Of a DNA stretch of 64,000 nt, positions 8,941 through 19,002 are shown piece by piece; position 1 is the stretch's first letter; every line of letters starts with the position of its first letter. The notes below the pieces were generated by a model. That model ran no database searches. It saw nothing but the letters and a program-made list of their open reading frames with translations, and had not been told where the DNA came from. This DNA comes from Bradyrhizobium sp. CB82 (GTDB taxonomy: Bacteria; Pseudomonadota; Alphaproteobacteria; Rhizobiales; Xanthobacteraceae). The translations under genes and the position numbers were made by a program. The stretch spans positions 8,933,001-8,997,000 of the forward strand of contig NZ_CP121650.1 in NCBI RefSeq assembly GCF_029714405.1, read 5' to 3'.

Positions 8941-10443
8941 TCACCCGTAGACGAACGCCTTGTCATCGAGATCCGTCTCCGGGATCTCGTCCTTCTCGGT
9001 CCAGTAATCCTGGCTGTGCTGCCATTCCGGCTTGTCGCCGCGCTTCGGCAACAGGTCCATGTTGCGCATCATGTAGCCGGGGTTGAAGTTTTCCGGATCG
9101 ATCCAGGGCAGGATCGGCATGTTGTGGTCTTCGGGCCTGAGCTTGACCTCGACCTTCTTGGCGCGCTTCGCCTTCATATGGCCGAGAAGCCGGCAAACGA
9201 AATCGGCGACGAGATCGACGCGCAGCGTCCAGCTCGCGCGGAAATACCCGAACACCCACACCATGTTCGGCACGCCCGTGAACATCATGCCGCGATAGGT
9301 GACCGTGTCGCCGAAGGCGAGCGGTCTGCCGTCGATCTCAAATGCAATGTCGCCGAGCGCCGCCAGATTGAAGCCGGTCGCCGTCACGACGATGTCGGCC
9401 TCGAGCAGCTTGCCGGACTTGAGCTGGATGCCGTTCTCGACGAAGCATTCGATCTCGTCGGTGACGACCGAGGCCTTGCCGCCGGCGATGCCCTTGAACA
9501 GATCGGCATCGGGCACGAAGGCGATGCGCTGCCGCCACGGCCGATATGTCGGGGTAAAATGCGTCCCGACGTCGTAATCCGGACCGAGGATCGCGGAGAT
9601 CTGCCCGATCAGCTCCTTCTTCACTTCCTCCGGCTTCGCAACGCAGAGTTTTGTGAACGCATCCTGCTCGAACAGGATCTTTCGCCGCACGATCTCGTGG
9701 ATCCAGGCTTCATCGACCTGGAGCCTGCGCAGCTCCTCGGCGATTTCGATGGCGTTGCGGCCGATGCGGAAATAGGTCGGCGAGCGCTGGAGCATGGTGG
9801 CGTGCGCGCATTTGTCGGCGATGTTCGGCAATAGCGTCGCAGCCGTCGCACCCGAGCCGATCACCACGACCTTCTTGTCGGTGAGATCGATATCGTCAGG
9901 CCAGGTCTGCGGATGGACGATGCGGCCCTTGAACTTGTCCATGCCCTTCCATCCGGGCGTGTAGCCTTCGGAATGGCGATAATAGCCCTGGCACATCCAA
10001 AGGAAGTTCGCGGTGAAGGTCTTGGCCACGCCAGTATCGGTCGTTACCGCTTCGATGGTCCAGAGATTGGTCTCGCTCGACCAGCGCGCCGAATTGATCT
10101 TGTGCCTGTAGCGGATGTGCTTGCCGAGATCGTTCTCCTCGATCACGTCGTTCATGTAGGCCAGGATCTCCTCGGCAGTCGCGATGGGCGGGCCGACCCA
10201 AGGCTTGAAGCGATAGCCGAAGGTGTGGAGGTCGCTGTCGGACCGGATGCCGGGATAGCGATGCGTGATCCAGGTGCCGCCGAAGCTGTCCTTGGTTTCC
10301 AGAATGACGAAGCTCGTGCCTGGCAGTTGCTTGGTGAGATGATAGGCGCTACCGATACCGGAGATGCCGGCGCCGACGATCAGGACGTCGAAATGTTCAG
10401 TGGCTTGCTGTGCAGGGGGCTGAGTACGGACGGCGACATTCAT
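8941..10443 (-). CDS. Flavin-containing monooxygenase / Baeyer-Villiger type
   Basis: This is a 500-residue FAD- and NADPH-dependent monooxygenase. An FAD-binding GAGISG lies near the N-terminus (IVGAGISGIGSAYHL). A variant of the FMO fingerprint FxGxxxHxxxW follows as FKGRIVHPQTWPDD, and a second nucleotide site as VIGSGATAATLLP. It would insert oxygen into a ketone or oxidise N or S atoms; the substrate is unknown. The ATG at 10443 (MNVAVRTQPP) is preferred over an upstream in-frame ATG because AGAAGGCAAAG precedes it and family members begin close to the FAD motif. It converges with the MCE gene. Confidence 0.9.
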   Translation of the reverse strand: MNVAVRTQPPAQQATEHFDVLIVGAGISGIGSAYHLTKQLPGTSFVILETKDSFGGTWITHRYPGIRSDSDLHTFGYRFKPWVGPPIATAEEILAYMNDVIEENDLGKHIRYRHKINSARWSSETNLWTIEAVTTDTGVAKTFTANFLWMCQGYYRHSEGYTPGWKGMDKFKGRIVHPQTWPDDIDLTDKKVVVIGSGATAATLLPNIADKCAHATMLQRSPTYFRIGRNAIEIAEELRRLQVDEAWIHEIVRRKILFEQDAFTKLCVAKPEEVKKELIGQISAILGPDYDVGTHFTPTYRPWRQRIAFVPDADLFKGIAGGKASVVTDEIECFVENGIQLKSGKLLEADIVVTATGFNLAALGDIAFEIDGRPLAFGDTVTYRGMMFTGVPNMVWVFGYFRASWTLRVDLVADFVCRLLGHMKAKRAKKVEVKLRPEDHNMPILPWIDPENFNPGYMMRNMDLLPKRGDKPEWQHSQDYWTEKDEIPETDLDDKAFVYG

Positions 10444-10561
10444 TGTTGGTTCTTTGCCTTCTGAGGCCGCCCTTGACCAGGCGACGCGTTTCCTCCGCGA
10501 CGGGTTCATGTCGCCCGCCGCGCTTCCGCTTCAAAATGACATAGATCAAAGCGCAATCAAA

Positions 10562-11323
10562 TCACAGCGCCGCACCCCAGCTCCGCGCTGTCTGCACAAT
10601 CCAGTCGCGGTAGAGCGTGAGCGGCGTGACACCGGTCAAGCCGCCGCACCCTGCGTCGCCATTCGGCCCCGTCGACCAGCTGATGACGCCGATGATGACG
10701 GCACCGCTCGGTTTGTCCTCGAACACGGGGCCACCGGAATCGCCGGTGCAGGCGCCGATTCCGGCTCGAACGCCGTTGGTTACGGGGTCCACGAGCCTCA
10801 TTTGCAGCGTACCGGGCTGTCCGGTCACGACGAGGCCCGCAACGCGCGTCATGCCGCCGCTCTTGCCGTCGCCAGGCACCGTGACGCCAACCCCTGCGAT
10901 GGCAAAGCGGCCACCAACCGCGATCGGAATTTGCGGCGCGCCGATCTGCGATGTTGATTTTCCTTTGAGTGGAATTTCGAGTTGCAGCAAGGCCACATCG
11001 GCGGTCGCGCGATGCGACTGCATGGCCTGCATGTTGAAGCTCGGATGGATCGCAACCGTACGCACGTTCTGCAATTGCGGTTTGCCATCGGCGCCATAGT
11101 CGAGGATCTTGTATTCCGCGCCCGGCTGCACGCAATGCGCGGCGGTGAGCACCAGCCTAGTTGCGATCAGGCTGCCGGTGCAGAAATTGCCGCGCGATCC
11201 GACGATCGTGACGATGGAGCGCGCGACGCCTTCGGATTGCGGCGTGCCCCCGCCGACGATGGCCCGGGTGGGGGAGGTGAAGAGCAGCGCCACTGCTGCG
11301 AGCAGGATGGACGTCTTGTTCAT
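10562..11323 (-). CDS. Secreted trypsin-like serine protease (S1)
   Basis: The 253-residue protein has a Sec signal peptide (residues 1-21, ending SPTRA) followed at once by IVGGG, the normal mature N-terminus of chymotrypsin-fold enzymes. The triad is His63 (LTAAHC), Asp109 (ADVALLQL) and Ser196 (TGDSGGPV). It would be exported to the periplasm or outside and cleave proteins. With no propeptide between signal peptide and IVGG, signal peptidase cleavage itself could create the active N-terminus; that is inference. It is transcribed alone, divergent from the HAD gene. Confidence 0.92.
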   Translation of the reverse strand: MNKTSILLAAVALLFTSPTRAIVGGGTPQSEGVARSIVTIVGSRGNFCTGSLIATRLVLTAAHCVQPGAEYKILDYGADGKPQLQNVRTVAIHPSFNMQAMQSHRATADVALLQLEIPLKGKSTSQIGAPQIPIAVGGRFAIAGVGVTVPGDGKSGGMTRVAGLVVTGQPGTLQMRLVDPVTNGVRAGIGACTGDSGGPVFEDKPSGAVIIGVISWSTGPNGDAGCGGLTGVTPLTLYRDWIVQTARSWGAAL

Positions 11324-11446
11324 GGGCGAATGTGGTAGCCGCCAGAGCGCCGTTAGCCAAGAGATACTTGGAAGAGCCCGTTCGTGCTGGCCGTCGTGCC
11401 GACAGCATGCTAGCGGTTTTCACCTGATATCGACGAGGGCAGGACC

Positions 11447-12082
11447 GTGGGAATCGGAGCTGTAATCTTTGACTTTGGCGGCGTGTTGACGAACTCGCCC
11501 TTCGAGGCCTTCACGCGCTTCGAACAGGAGCGCGGCCTGCCCGCCGACATCATCCGCCGCACCAATGCCGCCAATCATCTGGAAAACGCCTGGGCGAAGT
11601 TCGAGCGCGCCGAGGTCGACATCGAAACATTTGACCGGCTGTTCGCCGCGGAATCACTTGCGCTGGGCGCGGAGGTGCGCGGCCGCGACGTGCTGCCGCT
11701 GTTGCAAGGCAATCTGCGTCCTGAGATGGTGGAGGCGTTGAAGCGGCTCAAGGTGCACTTCAAGACCGGCTGCATCACCAACAATCTTCCCGCCAATGCC
11801 ATCGGCAGCATGTCTGGACGCACGCTCTACGTCGCGGAGGTGATGGCGCTGTTCGATCACGTCATCGAGTCCGCCAAGATCGGCCTTCGCAAGCCCGATC
11901 CGCGGATCTACCGGATGATGGTCGAGGCGCTGAAGGTTGATCCGGACAGTTGCGTCTATCTCGACGATCTCGGCGTCAACCTGAAGCCCGCGCGCGAGAT
12001 GGGGATGACGACGATCAAGGTCGCGAGCGGCGCGCAGGCGATCGCGGAACTCGAGGCGGCGACGGGGCTGAAGCTGGGGTAG
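11447..12082 (+). CDS. HAD-superfamily hydrolase
   Basis: The 211-residue protein starts with GTG and has GAGGGCAGG upstream. Motif I is VIFDFGGVLT with nucleophile Asp9; the second aspartate of the classical DxD is replaced by glycine. That pattern is known from the HAD domains of ACAD10 and some epoxide-hydrolase relatives. Other HAD motifs are visible: ITNN (motif II), the lysine region KIGLRKPDPRIY, and the acidic VYLDDLGVNL. It is probably a small-molecule phosphatase or dehalogenase-like enzyme; the missing general acid makes ordinary phosphatase activity uncertain. Confidence 0.85.
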   Translation: MGIGAVIFDFGGVLTNSPFEAFTRFEQERGLPADIIRRTNAANHLENAWAKFERAEVDIETFDRLFAAESLALGAEVRGRDVLPLLQGNLRPEMVEALKRLKVHFKTGCITNNLPANAIGSMSGRTLYVAEVMALFDHVIESAKIGLRKPDPRIYRMMVEALKVDPDSCVYLDDLGVNLKPAREMGMTTIKVASGAQAIAELEAATGLKLG

Positions 12083-12109
12083 TCCGCAAAGCAGCAGCGA
12101 CTTCGCCAG

Positions 12110-12235
12110 TTCCTCATCCGGAGGAGCGCGCTCTTGCGCGCGTCTCGAATGATGAAGGCCCCAGCCCTCGCCCTTCGAGACGCCGCTTCGCGGCTCCTCA
12201 GTGTGAGGGTGAGAGAGGGTCACGCGCGGCTTCTA
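12110..12235. repeat. Intergenic palindromic repeat (CTCATCCGGAGGAGCGCG type)
   Basis: A GC-rich element holds self-complementary pieces: the GAGGAGCGCGCTCTTGCGCGCGTCTCGAA arm against a CTTCGAGACGCCGCTTCGCGGCTCCTCA arm. Such elements recur between genes in rhizobial genomes. No gene overlaps it. Confidence 0.6.
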
Positions 12236-12240
12236 CAGCT

Positions 12241-12320
12241 CGTCATTGCGAGCCAAGCAATCCAGAGTGTTTCCGCGGAGGGACTCTGGATTGCTTCGTC
12301 GCTGCGCTCCTCGCAATGAC
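12241..12320. repeat. Palindromic 'CGTCATTGCGAG' repeat, copy 2
   Basis: An 80-bp copy of the family at 3921-4006, running from CGTCATTGCGAGCC to CTCCTCGCAATGAC with inner arms CAATCCAGAGTG and CTCTGGATTGC. It lies between the convergent ends of the HAD gene and mtnA. Confidence 0.9.
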
Positions 12321-12352
12321 ACATGTGGCGCGATATCGCTTGACGAACCGGA

Positions 12353-13462
12353 TTACTCCACTGCGGTCGCGATCCGCTCCGGAAAGGCGGCGGCGAGCGA
12401 GGCACGATCCGGCTTCAGCACGCCGCGCTCAGTGATGAGGCCGGTGACGAGACGCGCCGGCGTCACGTCGAAAGCATAGTTCGCGACAGGCGAGCCCTCG
12501 GGCACGATCCGCACTGTCTCCAGCCGTCCATCGGCGGTTCGGCCGGTCATGTCGGTAACCTCGACACCGCTGCGCTGCTCGATCGGGATGTCACGGATGC
12601 CGTCATTGACCGCGAAATCGATCGTTGGCGAGGGCAGCGCGACGTAGAACGGCACGTTGTTGTCGCGTGCGGCGAGCGCCTTCAGATAGGTGCCGATCTT
12701 GTTGCAGACGTCGCCGTTGGCCGCGACGCGATCGGTGCCGACGATCGCGAGATCCACCATGCCGTGCTGCATCAAGTGACCGCCGGTGTTGTCCGGGATC
12801 ACCGTATGCGGCACGCCGTGATGCCCGAGCTCCCAGGCGGTGAGCGAGGCGCCCTGGTTGCGCGGCCGTGTCTCGTCGACCCAGACATGGATCCTGATGT
12901 CGCGATCATGCGCCAGATAGATCGGCGCCGTCGCGGTGCCCCAGTCGACAGTGGCAAGCCAGCCAGCATTGCAATGGGTCAGCACGTTGACGGTTTCGCC
13001 GGGTTTCTTTCTCGCGGCGATCGCCTCGATCAGCTCCAGACCATTGCGGGCGATGCCGCGGTTGATCTCGACATCCTGCTCCAGAATTTCGTCGGCGCGC
13101 GCGTAAGCCGCTTCGGCGCGCTCCAGGGGATCGATCGGCGCCAGCGTCGCTCGCATCTCGTCGAGTGCCCATTTGAGATTGATGGCGGTGGGGCGCGCCA
13201 CCACCAGCGTCTCGTAGGCTCGCTTCAGTCCGGCGTCGGAACTGTCCTCGCGCATGGCGAGCGCCATGCCGAACGCGGCCGTGGCGCCGATCAGCGGCGC
13301 ACCGCGCACCAGCATGGTGCGGATGGCGTCAGCCGCCTCCTCGCTCGTGGTGAGACGCGCGATCACGAATTCGTACGGCAGCCGGCGCTGGTCGATGGCT
13401 CCGACCGACCAGCCGTCGCGCTCGCGCCAGATGCTGCGATAATGCTTGCCGTCGACCTTCAT
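12353..13462 (-). CDS. mtnA: S-methyl-5-thioribose-1-phosphate isomerase
   Basis: The 369-residue enzyme isomerises the aldose 5-methylthioribose-1-phosphate to the ketose 5-methylthioribulose-1-phosphate in methionine salvage. The eIF2B-like fold is evident: [14 protein letters not shown] at about 52-65, catalytic Cys164 in [14 protein letters not shown], and Asp244 in [15 protein letters not shown]. The length is normal. It lies 18 bp downstream of mtnP on the same strand, so the two form an operon in pathway order. Confidence 0.96.
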   Translation of the reverse strand: MKVDGKHYRSIWRERDGWSVGAIDQRRLPYEFVIARLTTSEEAADAIRTMLVRGAPLIGATAAFGMALAMREDSSDAGLKRAYETLVVARPTAINLKWALDEMRATLAPIDPLERAEAAYARADEILEQDVEINRGIARNGLELIEAIAARKKPGETVNVLTHCNAGWLATVDWGTATAPIYLAHDRDIRIHVWVDETRPRNQGASLTAWELGHHGVPHTVIPDNTGGHLMQHGMVDLAIVGTDRVAANGDVCNKIGTYLKALAARDNNVPFYVALPSPTIDFAVNDGIRDIPIEQRSGVEVTDMTGRTADGRLETVRIVPEGSPVANYAFDVTPARLVTGLITERGVLKPDRASLAAAFPERIATAVE

Positions 13463-13480
13463 GGCGTTCTGCCTTTCGTC

Positions 13481-14356
<876 letters not shown>

Positions 14357-14443
14357 GCCTGCTTCACCCCGTCCGCGATGTGCAACGTGGTTAAGCTATG
14401 CCAGTTTTGAGGCGGATTTGGAACGGGGATAGTGAGCGATTAG

Positions 14444-14527
14444 CGTCATTGCGAGGAGCGAAGCGACGTAGCAATCCAGACTGCCCCCGGGGGCAGTCTG
14501 GATTGCTTCGCTTCGCTCGCAATGACG
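14444..14527. repeat. Palindromic 'CGTCATTGCGAG' repeat, copy 3
   Basis: An 84-bp element opening CGTCATTGCGAGGAGCG and closing CTTCGCTCGCAATGACG. Its centre is a tight palindrome (CAGACTGCCCCCGGGGGCAGTCTG). It is the most symmetrical of the three copies and sits between mtnP and the carrier-protein gene. Confidence 0.9.
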
Positions 14528-14542
14528 GAGGAGAGGGCCGAA

Positions 14543-14815
14543 CTACGCCGCCTTCACCGGCTGCAACTGGCTCGCCACCATTCGCACGAGCGTATCGACC
14601 GACTGGAAATTGTCCGGCGTGATTTCGGATTGCGGGATGGTGAAGTCGAACTCGGCCTCCACGCCGAGCATCAGGTTGACCATGTCCATCGAGGTCAGGC
14701 CGATGTCGACGAGGCGCGCACCCGGCGCGATGTCCACGGCGAGCGAATTCTGCTCGAGGATGCCCTTCACCAGCTTGATGATGCGATCCCGCACATCGGT
14801 ATCGAACGCCTGCAT
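14543..14815 (-). CDS. Acyl carrier protein (partner of the amino acid:[carrier protein] ligase)
   Basis: A 90-residue carrier protein with the phosphopantetheine attachment serine at Ser42 (VDIGLTSMDMVNL). The start MQAFDTDVRD at 14815 is chosen over an upstream ATG because it gives the usual length of such carrier proteins. It is divergent from the acyl-CoA dehydrogenase and ligase genes. In B. japonicum, small carrier proteins encoded beside the ligase are its aminoacylation substrates (Mocibob et al. 2010), so this is the probable acceptor of glycine or alanine activated by the product of the gene at 16446. Confidence 0.9.
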   Translation of the reverse strand: MQAFDTDVRDRIIKLVKGILEQNSLAVDIAPGARLVDIGLTSMDMVNLMLGVEAEFDFTIPQSEITPDNFQSVDTLVRMVASQLQPVKAA

Positions 14816-15156
14816 CTGAATTATCCCATACTCTGATAGGATCCGGACCGCGTCTACGATGGGCATGACGGGCCGATCCCGCAATGGGCGAAACCCTTAA
14901 CTCGCGCTTCTTAGTAAACGATGACTCAGATTGACTAAAACTCGTGGCTTCTTCCATCATTAACGCGACCTCGGAAACTCGGGTGGCGCAAAAAACCGGG
15001 TCTTAACTGCTCGTTCCGAATTAAGCCTTGTTTACCTTCAATTTCGTCGACGAATTTGAATTAAATCCGTAGCCTCCCGGTCAAGCAAACATGGTCGGAA
15101 GATTGTCATGGCGTGAGCCCTGCCGATCTCGAACGACGAACCGGAGGCGGACCATC
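14816..15156. promoter_or_regulatory. Divergent intergenic region of the carrier-protein cluster
   Basis: This 341-bp stretch contains no credible gene and is AT-richer than its surroundings, notably around 14900-15070 (for example GAATTAAGCCTTGTTTACC and GACGAATTTGAATTAAAT). It must hold the promoters of the carrier-protein gene to the left and the three-gene run to the right. CCGGAGGCGG just before 15157 is the ribosome site that decides the dehydrogenase start. I could not identify a specific operator. Confidence 0.5.
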
Positions 15157-16377
15157 ATGAACGTGCGTGAAGCGGCTCTTCAATCTGTCGACGACGCTCA
15201 GGCAGGCTTTCTCGAGCACAGCCCTTCTCTGGTGGAACGCGCCGTGCGCATGGCGACGGTGGCAGCCGCCGAAGCCGATGGCGTCGATCGCGACGGCCGC
15301 TTTCCTCACAAGGCATTCGATGCCGCACGCGAGCAAAAGCTGCTCGGCGTGATGATCCCGGTCGAATTCGGTGGCTTCGGCGCCTCGATCTACGACGTCA
15401 CCGACATCTGCTACACGCTCGGGCGCGCCTGCGCCTCGACCGCAATGATCTACGCGATGCACACAACCAAGGTCGCGTGCGTTATCAGGCACGGCCACGG
15501 CATTCCCTGGATGGAGACCATGATGCGCCGGGTTGGCCGCGACCAGTGGCTGCTCGCCTCCTCCACCACCGAAGGCCAGAACGGCGGCAATATCCGCGCG
15601 AGCGCGGCTGCGGTCGATCATGAAGGCGACATGATCGCGCTGACGCGCGACGCCACCGTGATCTCCTACGGCGCCGAAGCCGACGGCCTCGTCACGATCG
15701 CGCGCCGCGCGGGCGACGCAGTCGCCTCCGACCAGGTGCTGCTGGCGCTCGCCAGGGACGACTATTCGCTGAAGCGGACGCTGGGCTGGGAAACGCTCGG
15801 GATGCGCGGCACCTGCTCGACCGGCTTCGAGCTGAGGGTCGACTGCCCCGCCGACCGTGTCTTCCCGGAATCCTATGACAGGATCCACGCACAGACGATG
15901 ACGCCGTTTGCGCATCTGTGCTGGTCGTCGGCCTGGGCCGGCGTTGCGGCTGCCGCCGTGACGCGCGCGCAGGCGTTCATCCGCAAGGCGGCCCGCGCCT
16001 CCGGCGGCCAGATGCCACCGGCGGCCGCCCATTTCACCGCCGCGAAGATGTCGCTGGCAAAACTGCGCGCGCTGATTGCCTCCAATATCGATGCCTTCGC
16101 CCATCATGAGCATGACGAGCGCGCGCTCGGCTCGCTCGATTTCCAATCCTCGATCACGCTTCTCAAGGTGCAGGCCTCCGAGCTTGCGGTCGAGACGGTA
16201 ATGCACGCGATGCGCACGACCGGCCTCGCCGGCTATCGCAATGACGGCGATTTCACCATGGGCCGCCATCTGCGCGACGTGCTCTCCGCGCCGATCATGA
16301 TCAACAATGACCGCATCCTCGCCAACGCCGCGACGTCGACCCTGATGAGCGGCATGCCGGCAAGCCTTCGCGACTGA
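15157..16377 (+). CDS. Acyl-CoA dehydrogenase-family flavoprotein
   Basis: The 406-residue protein has the three-part acyl-CoA dehydrogenase fold: an N-terminal helical domain (GVMIPVEFGGFGASIYDVTD), a middle beta domain with LGMRGTCSTGFEL, and a C-terminal helical domain with GLAGYRNDGDFTMGRHLRD. The start at 15157 is fixed by GGAGGCGG seven bases upstream. It opens a run with the carrier-protein ligase (68 bp downstream) and an acyltransferase. That company suggests it oxidises a carrier-bound aminoacyl or acyl group rather than a free CoA ester; this is inference. The product of the cluster is not known to me. Confidence 0.85.
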   Translation: MNVREAALQSVDDAQAGFLEHSPSLVERAVRMATVAAAEADGVDRDGRFPHKAFDAAREQKLLGVMIPVEFGGFGASIYDVTDICYTLGRACASTAMIYAMHTTKVACVIRHGHGIPWMETMMRRVGRDQWLLASSTTEGQNGGNIRASAAAVDHEGDMIALTRDATVISYGAEADGLVTIARRAGDAVASDQVLLALARDDYSLKRTLGWETLGMRGTCSTGFELRVDCPADRVFPESYDRIHAQTMTPFAHLCWSSAWAGVAAAAVTRAQAFIRKAARASGGQMPPAAAHFTAAKMSLAKLRALIASNIDAFAHHEHDERALGSLDFQSSITLLKVQASELAVETVMHAMRTTGLAGYRNDGDFTMGRHLRDVLSAPIMINNDRILANAATSTLMSGMPASLRD

Positions 16378-16445
16378 CAAGCCTTCGAGACTGACGAGCC
16401 TACGCGACCAACAAGAAGAATTGCAGATAACAGGAAGTTTTGACC

Positions 16446-17426
16446 ATGAACGTTGCCGTCCTCCCGACCTCGCCCGACACCGCACCGCAAGCGGTTGATC
16501 CGCTCGACCATCTCACCGACGTGCTGTTTCACCGCATGGGTTCGGACGGCGTCTACGCCCGCACCGCGCTCTATGAGGATGTCGTGGAGCGGCTCGCCGC
16601 GTTGATCACGCGGCACCGTGAGGCCGGCACCGAGGCGATGCGCTTTCCGCCCGTGATGAGCCGAGCGCAGCTGGAGAAATCCGGCTACCTCAAGAGCTTC
16701 CCGAACCTGCTCGGCTGCGTCTGTGGCCTGCATGGTACCGAACGCGAGATCAACGCCGCGGTGAGCCGCTTCGACGCCGGCGGCGACTGGACCACATCGC
16801 TCTCGCCTGCTGATCTCGTGCTATCGCCTGCGGCCTGCTATCCCGTCTATCCGATCGCGGCGAGCCGCGGGCAACTGCCGAAAGGTGGCCTGCGCTTTGA
16901 CGTCGCCGCCGACTGCTTCCGCCGCGAGCCGTCGCGTCATCTCGACCGGCTGCAATCGTTCCGGATGCGCGAATATGTCTGCATCGGCAGCCCCGATGAC
17001 GTCGCCGATTTTCGCGAGCGCTGGATGATGCGCGCGCAGGCAATCGCCCGCGACCTCGGCCTGACCTTCCGTGTCGACTATGCCAGCGATCCCTTCTTCG
17101 GCCGCATCGGCCAGATCAAGGCGGTGAGCCAGAAGCAGCAGCAGCTCAAGTTCGAGCTGCTCATTCCGCTGCGCTCGGAGGAACAGCCGACGGCCTGTAT
17201 GAGCTTCAACTATCACCGTGAGCATTTCGGCATGACCTGGGGCATTCAGGACGCCAATGGCGAACCCGCCCACACCGGCTGCGTCGCCTTCGGCATGGAC
17301 CGCCTCGCCGTCGCGATGTTCCACACCCACGGCGTCGACCTCTCCGCCTGGCCCGCCAAGGTGCGGGACATCCTGGGCCTGTCGCCGCATGTCGCGGCGG
17401 ATGCTCATGTCGAAGGCTGGCGCTAA
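16446..17426 (+). CDS. Amino acid:[carrier protein] ligase (seryl-tRNA synthetase-like)
   Basis: The 326-residue protein resembles the catalytic core of atypical seryl-tRNA synthetases but lacks a tRNA-binding domain. Class II motif 2 is DCFRREPSRHLDRLQSFRMRE and motif 3 is GCVAFGMDRLAVAMF. Cys131, Glu176 and Cys279 fit the zinc-ligand pattern reported for the Bradyrhizobium enzyme. Members activate glycine or alanine with ATP and load it on the phosphopantetheine of a small carrier protein, here probably the product of 14543-14815. The ATG at 16446 is preferred over TTG at 16440 because CAGGAAG lies at ideal distance. Start and numbering agree well with the characterised protein. Confidence 0.93.
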   Translation: MNVAVLPTSPDTAPQAVDPLDHLTDVLFHRMGSDGVYARTALYEDVVERLAALITRHREAGTEAMRFPPVMSRAQLEKSGYLKSFPNLLGCVCGLHGTEREINAAVSRFDAGGDWTTSLSPADLVLSPAACYPVYPIAASRGQLPKGGLRFDVAADCFRREPSRHLDRLQSFRMREYVCIGSPDDVADFRERWMMRAQAIARDLGLTFRVDYASDPFFGRIGQIKAVSQKQQQLKFELLIPLRSEEQPTACMSFNYHREHFGMTWGIQDANGEPAHTGCVAFGMDRLAVAMFHTHGVDLSAWPAKVRDILGLSPHVAADAHVEGWR

Positions 17427-17461
17427 GCAACAGGCCGATCATTTCCACGGGTAAGACGAGC

Positions 17462-18337
17462 GTGATCCACACCAAGATCCGATGCCGCGAGATCACTGAG
17501 TCCGATGTCGATGCCATCGCGGACCTGCTGACGCGCGGCTTCGTCGGCCGCTCGCGCGACTACTGGATCCAAGGCCTGCGCCGGCAAGCGTTTCGCCCTG
17601 TGCCCGAGGGCTATCCGCGCTTCGGCTACATGCTCGACAATGAGGGCATGCCGGTCGGCGTGCTGCTTTTGATCTACACGGCGCGCAAGGACGGCGAAAA
17701 CGTCGCCATCCATTGCAACCTATCGAGCTGGTACGTCGAGCCGGCGTTCCGCAACTACGCGCCGTTCCTCACCAAGATCGCGCAGCGGCACAAGGACGTG
17801 ACCTATCTCAACATCAGCCCGGCGGTGTGGACCTGGCCGACCATCGAGACGCAGGGATTCAAGGCCTATTGCGCCGGCCTGTTCTTCTCGGTGCCAGCGC
17901 TGTCGCGCGCGCCGCGCTGGACCAAAATCGAGGTGATCGCGCCGCACGCCAAGCAGGTCCAGGGCCTCTGCGAGGCCGAGACCGAGCTTTTGACGCGGCA
18001 TGCGCGCTACAACTGCCTGAGCCTCGTCGTCCGTACGCCGAAGGGCGTGTTCCCCTTCATCCTGCAACCGGTGCGCATCCGCCGCGGCTGGATCGCGCCG
18101 CCTGCGATGCAACTGATCTATTGCCGCAGCGTCGCCGAATTCGTCGCCTGCGCCGGCCGCATCGGCCGCCTGCTGCTACGGCTCGGCAAGATCTCGGTCA
18201 TCGTCGATTCCAATGGCCCCATCCCCGGCCTCACCGGCGTCTACACCGAACGGCGCGGCCGGAAATATTTCAAGGGCCCGCACCGGCCGCAACTGGCCGA
18301 CCTTACCGATACGGAGCTCGTGCTGTACGGGCCGTGA
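17462..18337 (+). CDS. GNAT-like acyltransferase of the carrier-protein cluster
   Basis: The protein has 291 residues, a GTG start, and lies 35 bp after the ligase. The N-terminal half looks like an N-acyltransferase domain (MIHTKIRCREITESDVDAIA, later LSSWYVEPAFRNYAPFLTKI). The C-terminal half (from about 160) has a second similar arrangement, so it may be a tandem GNAT. Position suggests it moves the carrier-bound aminoacyl group to an acceptor, which would make it the terminal enzyme of the cluster. That assignment rests on context only. Confidence 0.7.
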   Translation: MIHTKIRCREITESDVDAIADLLTRGFVGRSRDYWIQGLRRQAFRPVPEGYPRFGYMLDNEGMPVGVLLLIYTARKDGENVAIHCNLSSWYVEPAFRNYAPFLTKIAQRHKDVTYLNISPAVWTWPTIETQGFKAYCAGLFFSVPALSRAPRWTKIEVIAPHAKQVQGLCEAETELLTRHARYNCLSLVVRTPKGVFPFILQPVRIRRGWIAPPAMQLIYCRSVAEFVACAGRIGRLLLRLGKISVIVDSNGPIPGLTGVYTERRGRKYFKGPHRPQLADLTDTELVLYGP

Positions 18338-18378
18338 CGAGAACGTGATAAGGTTCGGCTCCAAACGGAGCGACCGTG

Positions 18379-18996
18379 ATGTCCGAGCGCAGCACACATT
18401 GGGAACGCGTCTACACGACCAAGGGCGAGACCGAGGTGAGCTGGTTCCAGGAGAGCCCGGCCATCTCGCTTCAGATGATCAGCGCAGCGAATCCAGGCCG
18501 TGACGCCGCCATCATCGATGTCGGCGGCGGAGCGTCGCGCCTGGTCGATGTGCTGCTGCAGCAAGGCTACCGCTCCATTGCGGTACTCGATCTCTCCGCC
18601 CATGCGCTGGACGCTGCGAAGACACGGATCGGCCCTGCCGCCGCCGACGTCGACTGGATCGTTGCCGACGTCACGACATGGCGGCCCGCACGCTCATACG
18701 ATGTCTGGCACGACCGCGCCGCATTTCATTTCCTGACCGAGCGCTCCGATCGGGTTGCGTATGTCGATCGCCTGCGATCGGCGGTGTGCGGAGGCGGTCA
18801 CGTCATCATCGGCACTTTCGCGCTCGACGGTCCGGAGAAATGCAGCGGGCTGCCGGTGCAGCGCTATGACGGCAACAGTCTCGCCGCAGAGCTTGGCCCA
18901 GATTTCGAGCTGCTGGAGACGCGTCGCGACGTTCACCGCACGCCCTGGGATTCGACGCAGGCGTTTCAGTTCAGCCGTTTTCGCAGGCGCGAGTGA
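18379..18996 (+). CDS. SAM-dependent methyltransferase, class I
   Basis: A 205-residue protein with the Rossmann-type SAM site AAIIDVGGGASRLVD at about residues 45-60, the acidic end of strand 2 (IAVLDLSAHALDAAK), and the post-motif DVWHDRAAFHFL. Members of this small group begin HWERVYTTK as here. The substrate is unknown. ATG at 18379 fits ACGGAGCG spacing better than the GTG three bases earlier. It is oriented with the ligase cluster but separated from it by 41 bp. Confidence 0.85.
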   Translation: MSERSTHWERVYTTKGETEVSWFQESPAISLQMISAANPGRDAAIIDVGGGASRLVDVLLQQGYRSIAVLDLSAHALDAAKTRIGPAAADVDWIVADVTTWRPARSYDVWHDRAAFHFLTERSDRVAYVDRLRSAVCGGGHVIIGTFALDGPEKCSGLPVQRYDGNSLAAELGPDFELLETRRDVHRTPWDSTQAFQFSRFRRRE

Positions 18997-19002
18997 GCAG
19001 CC

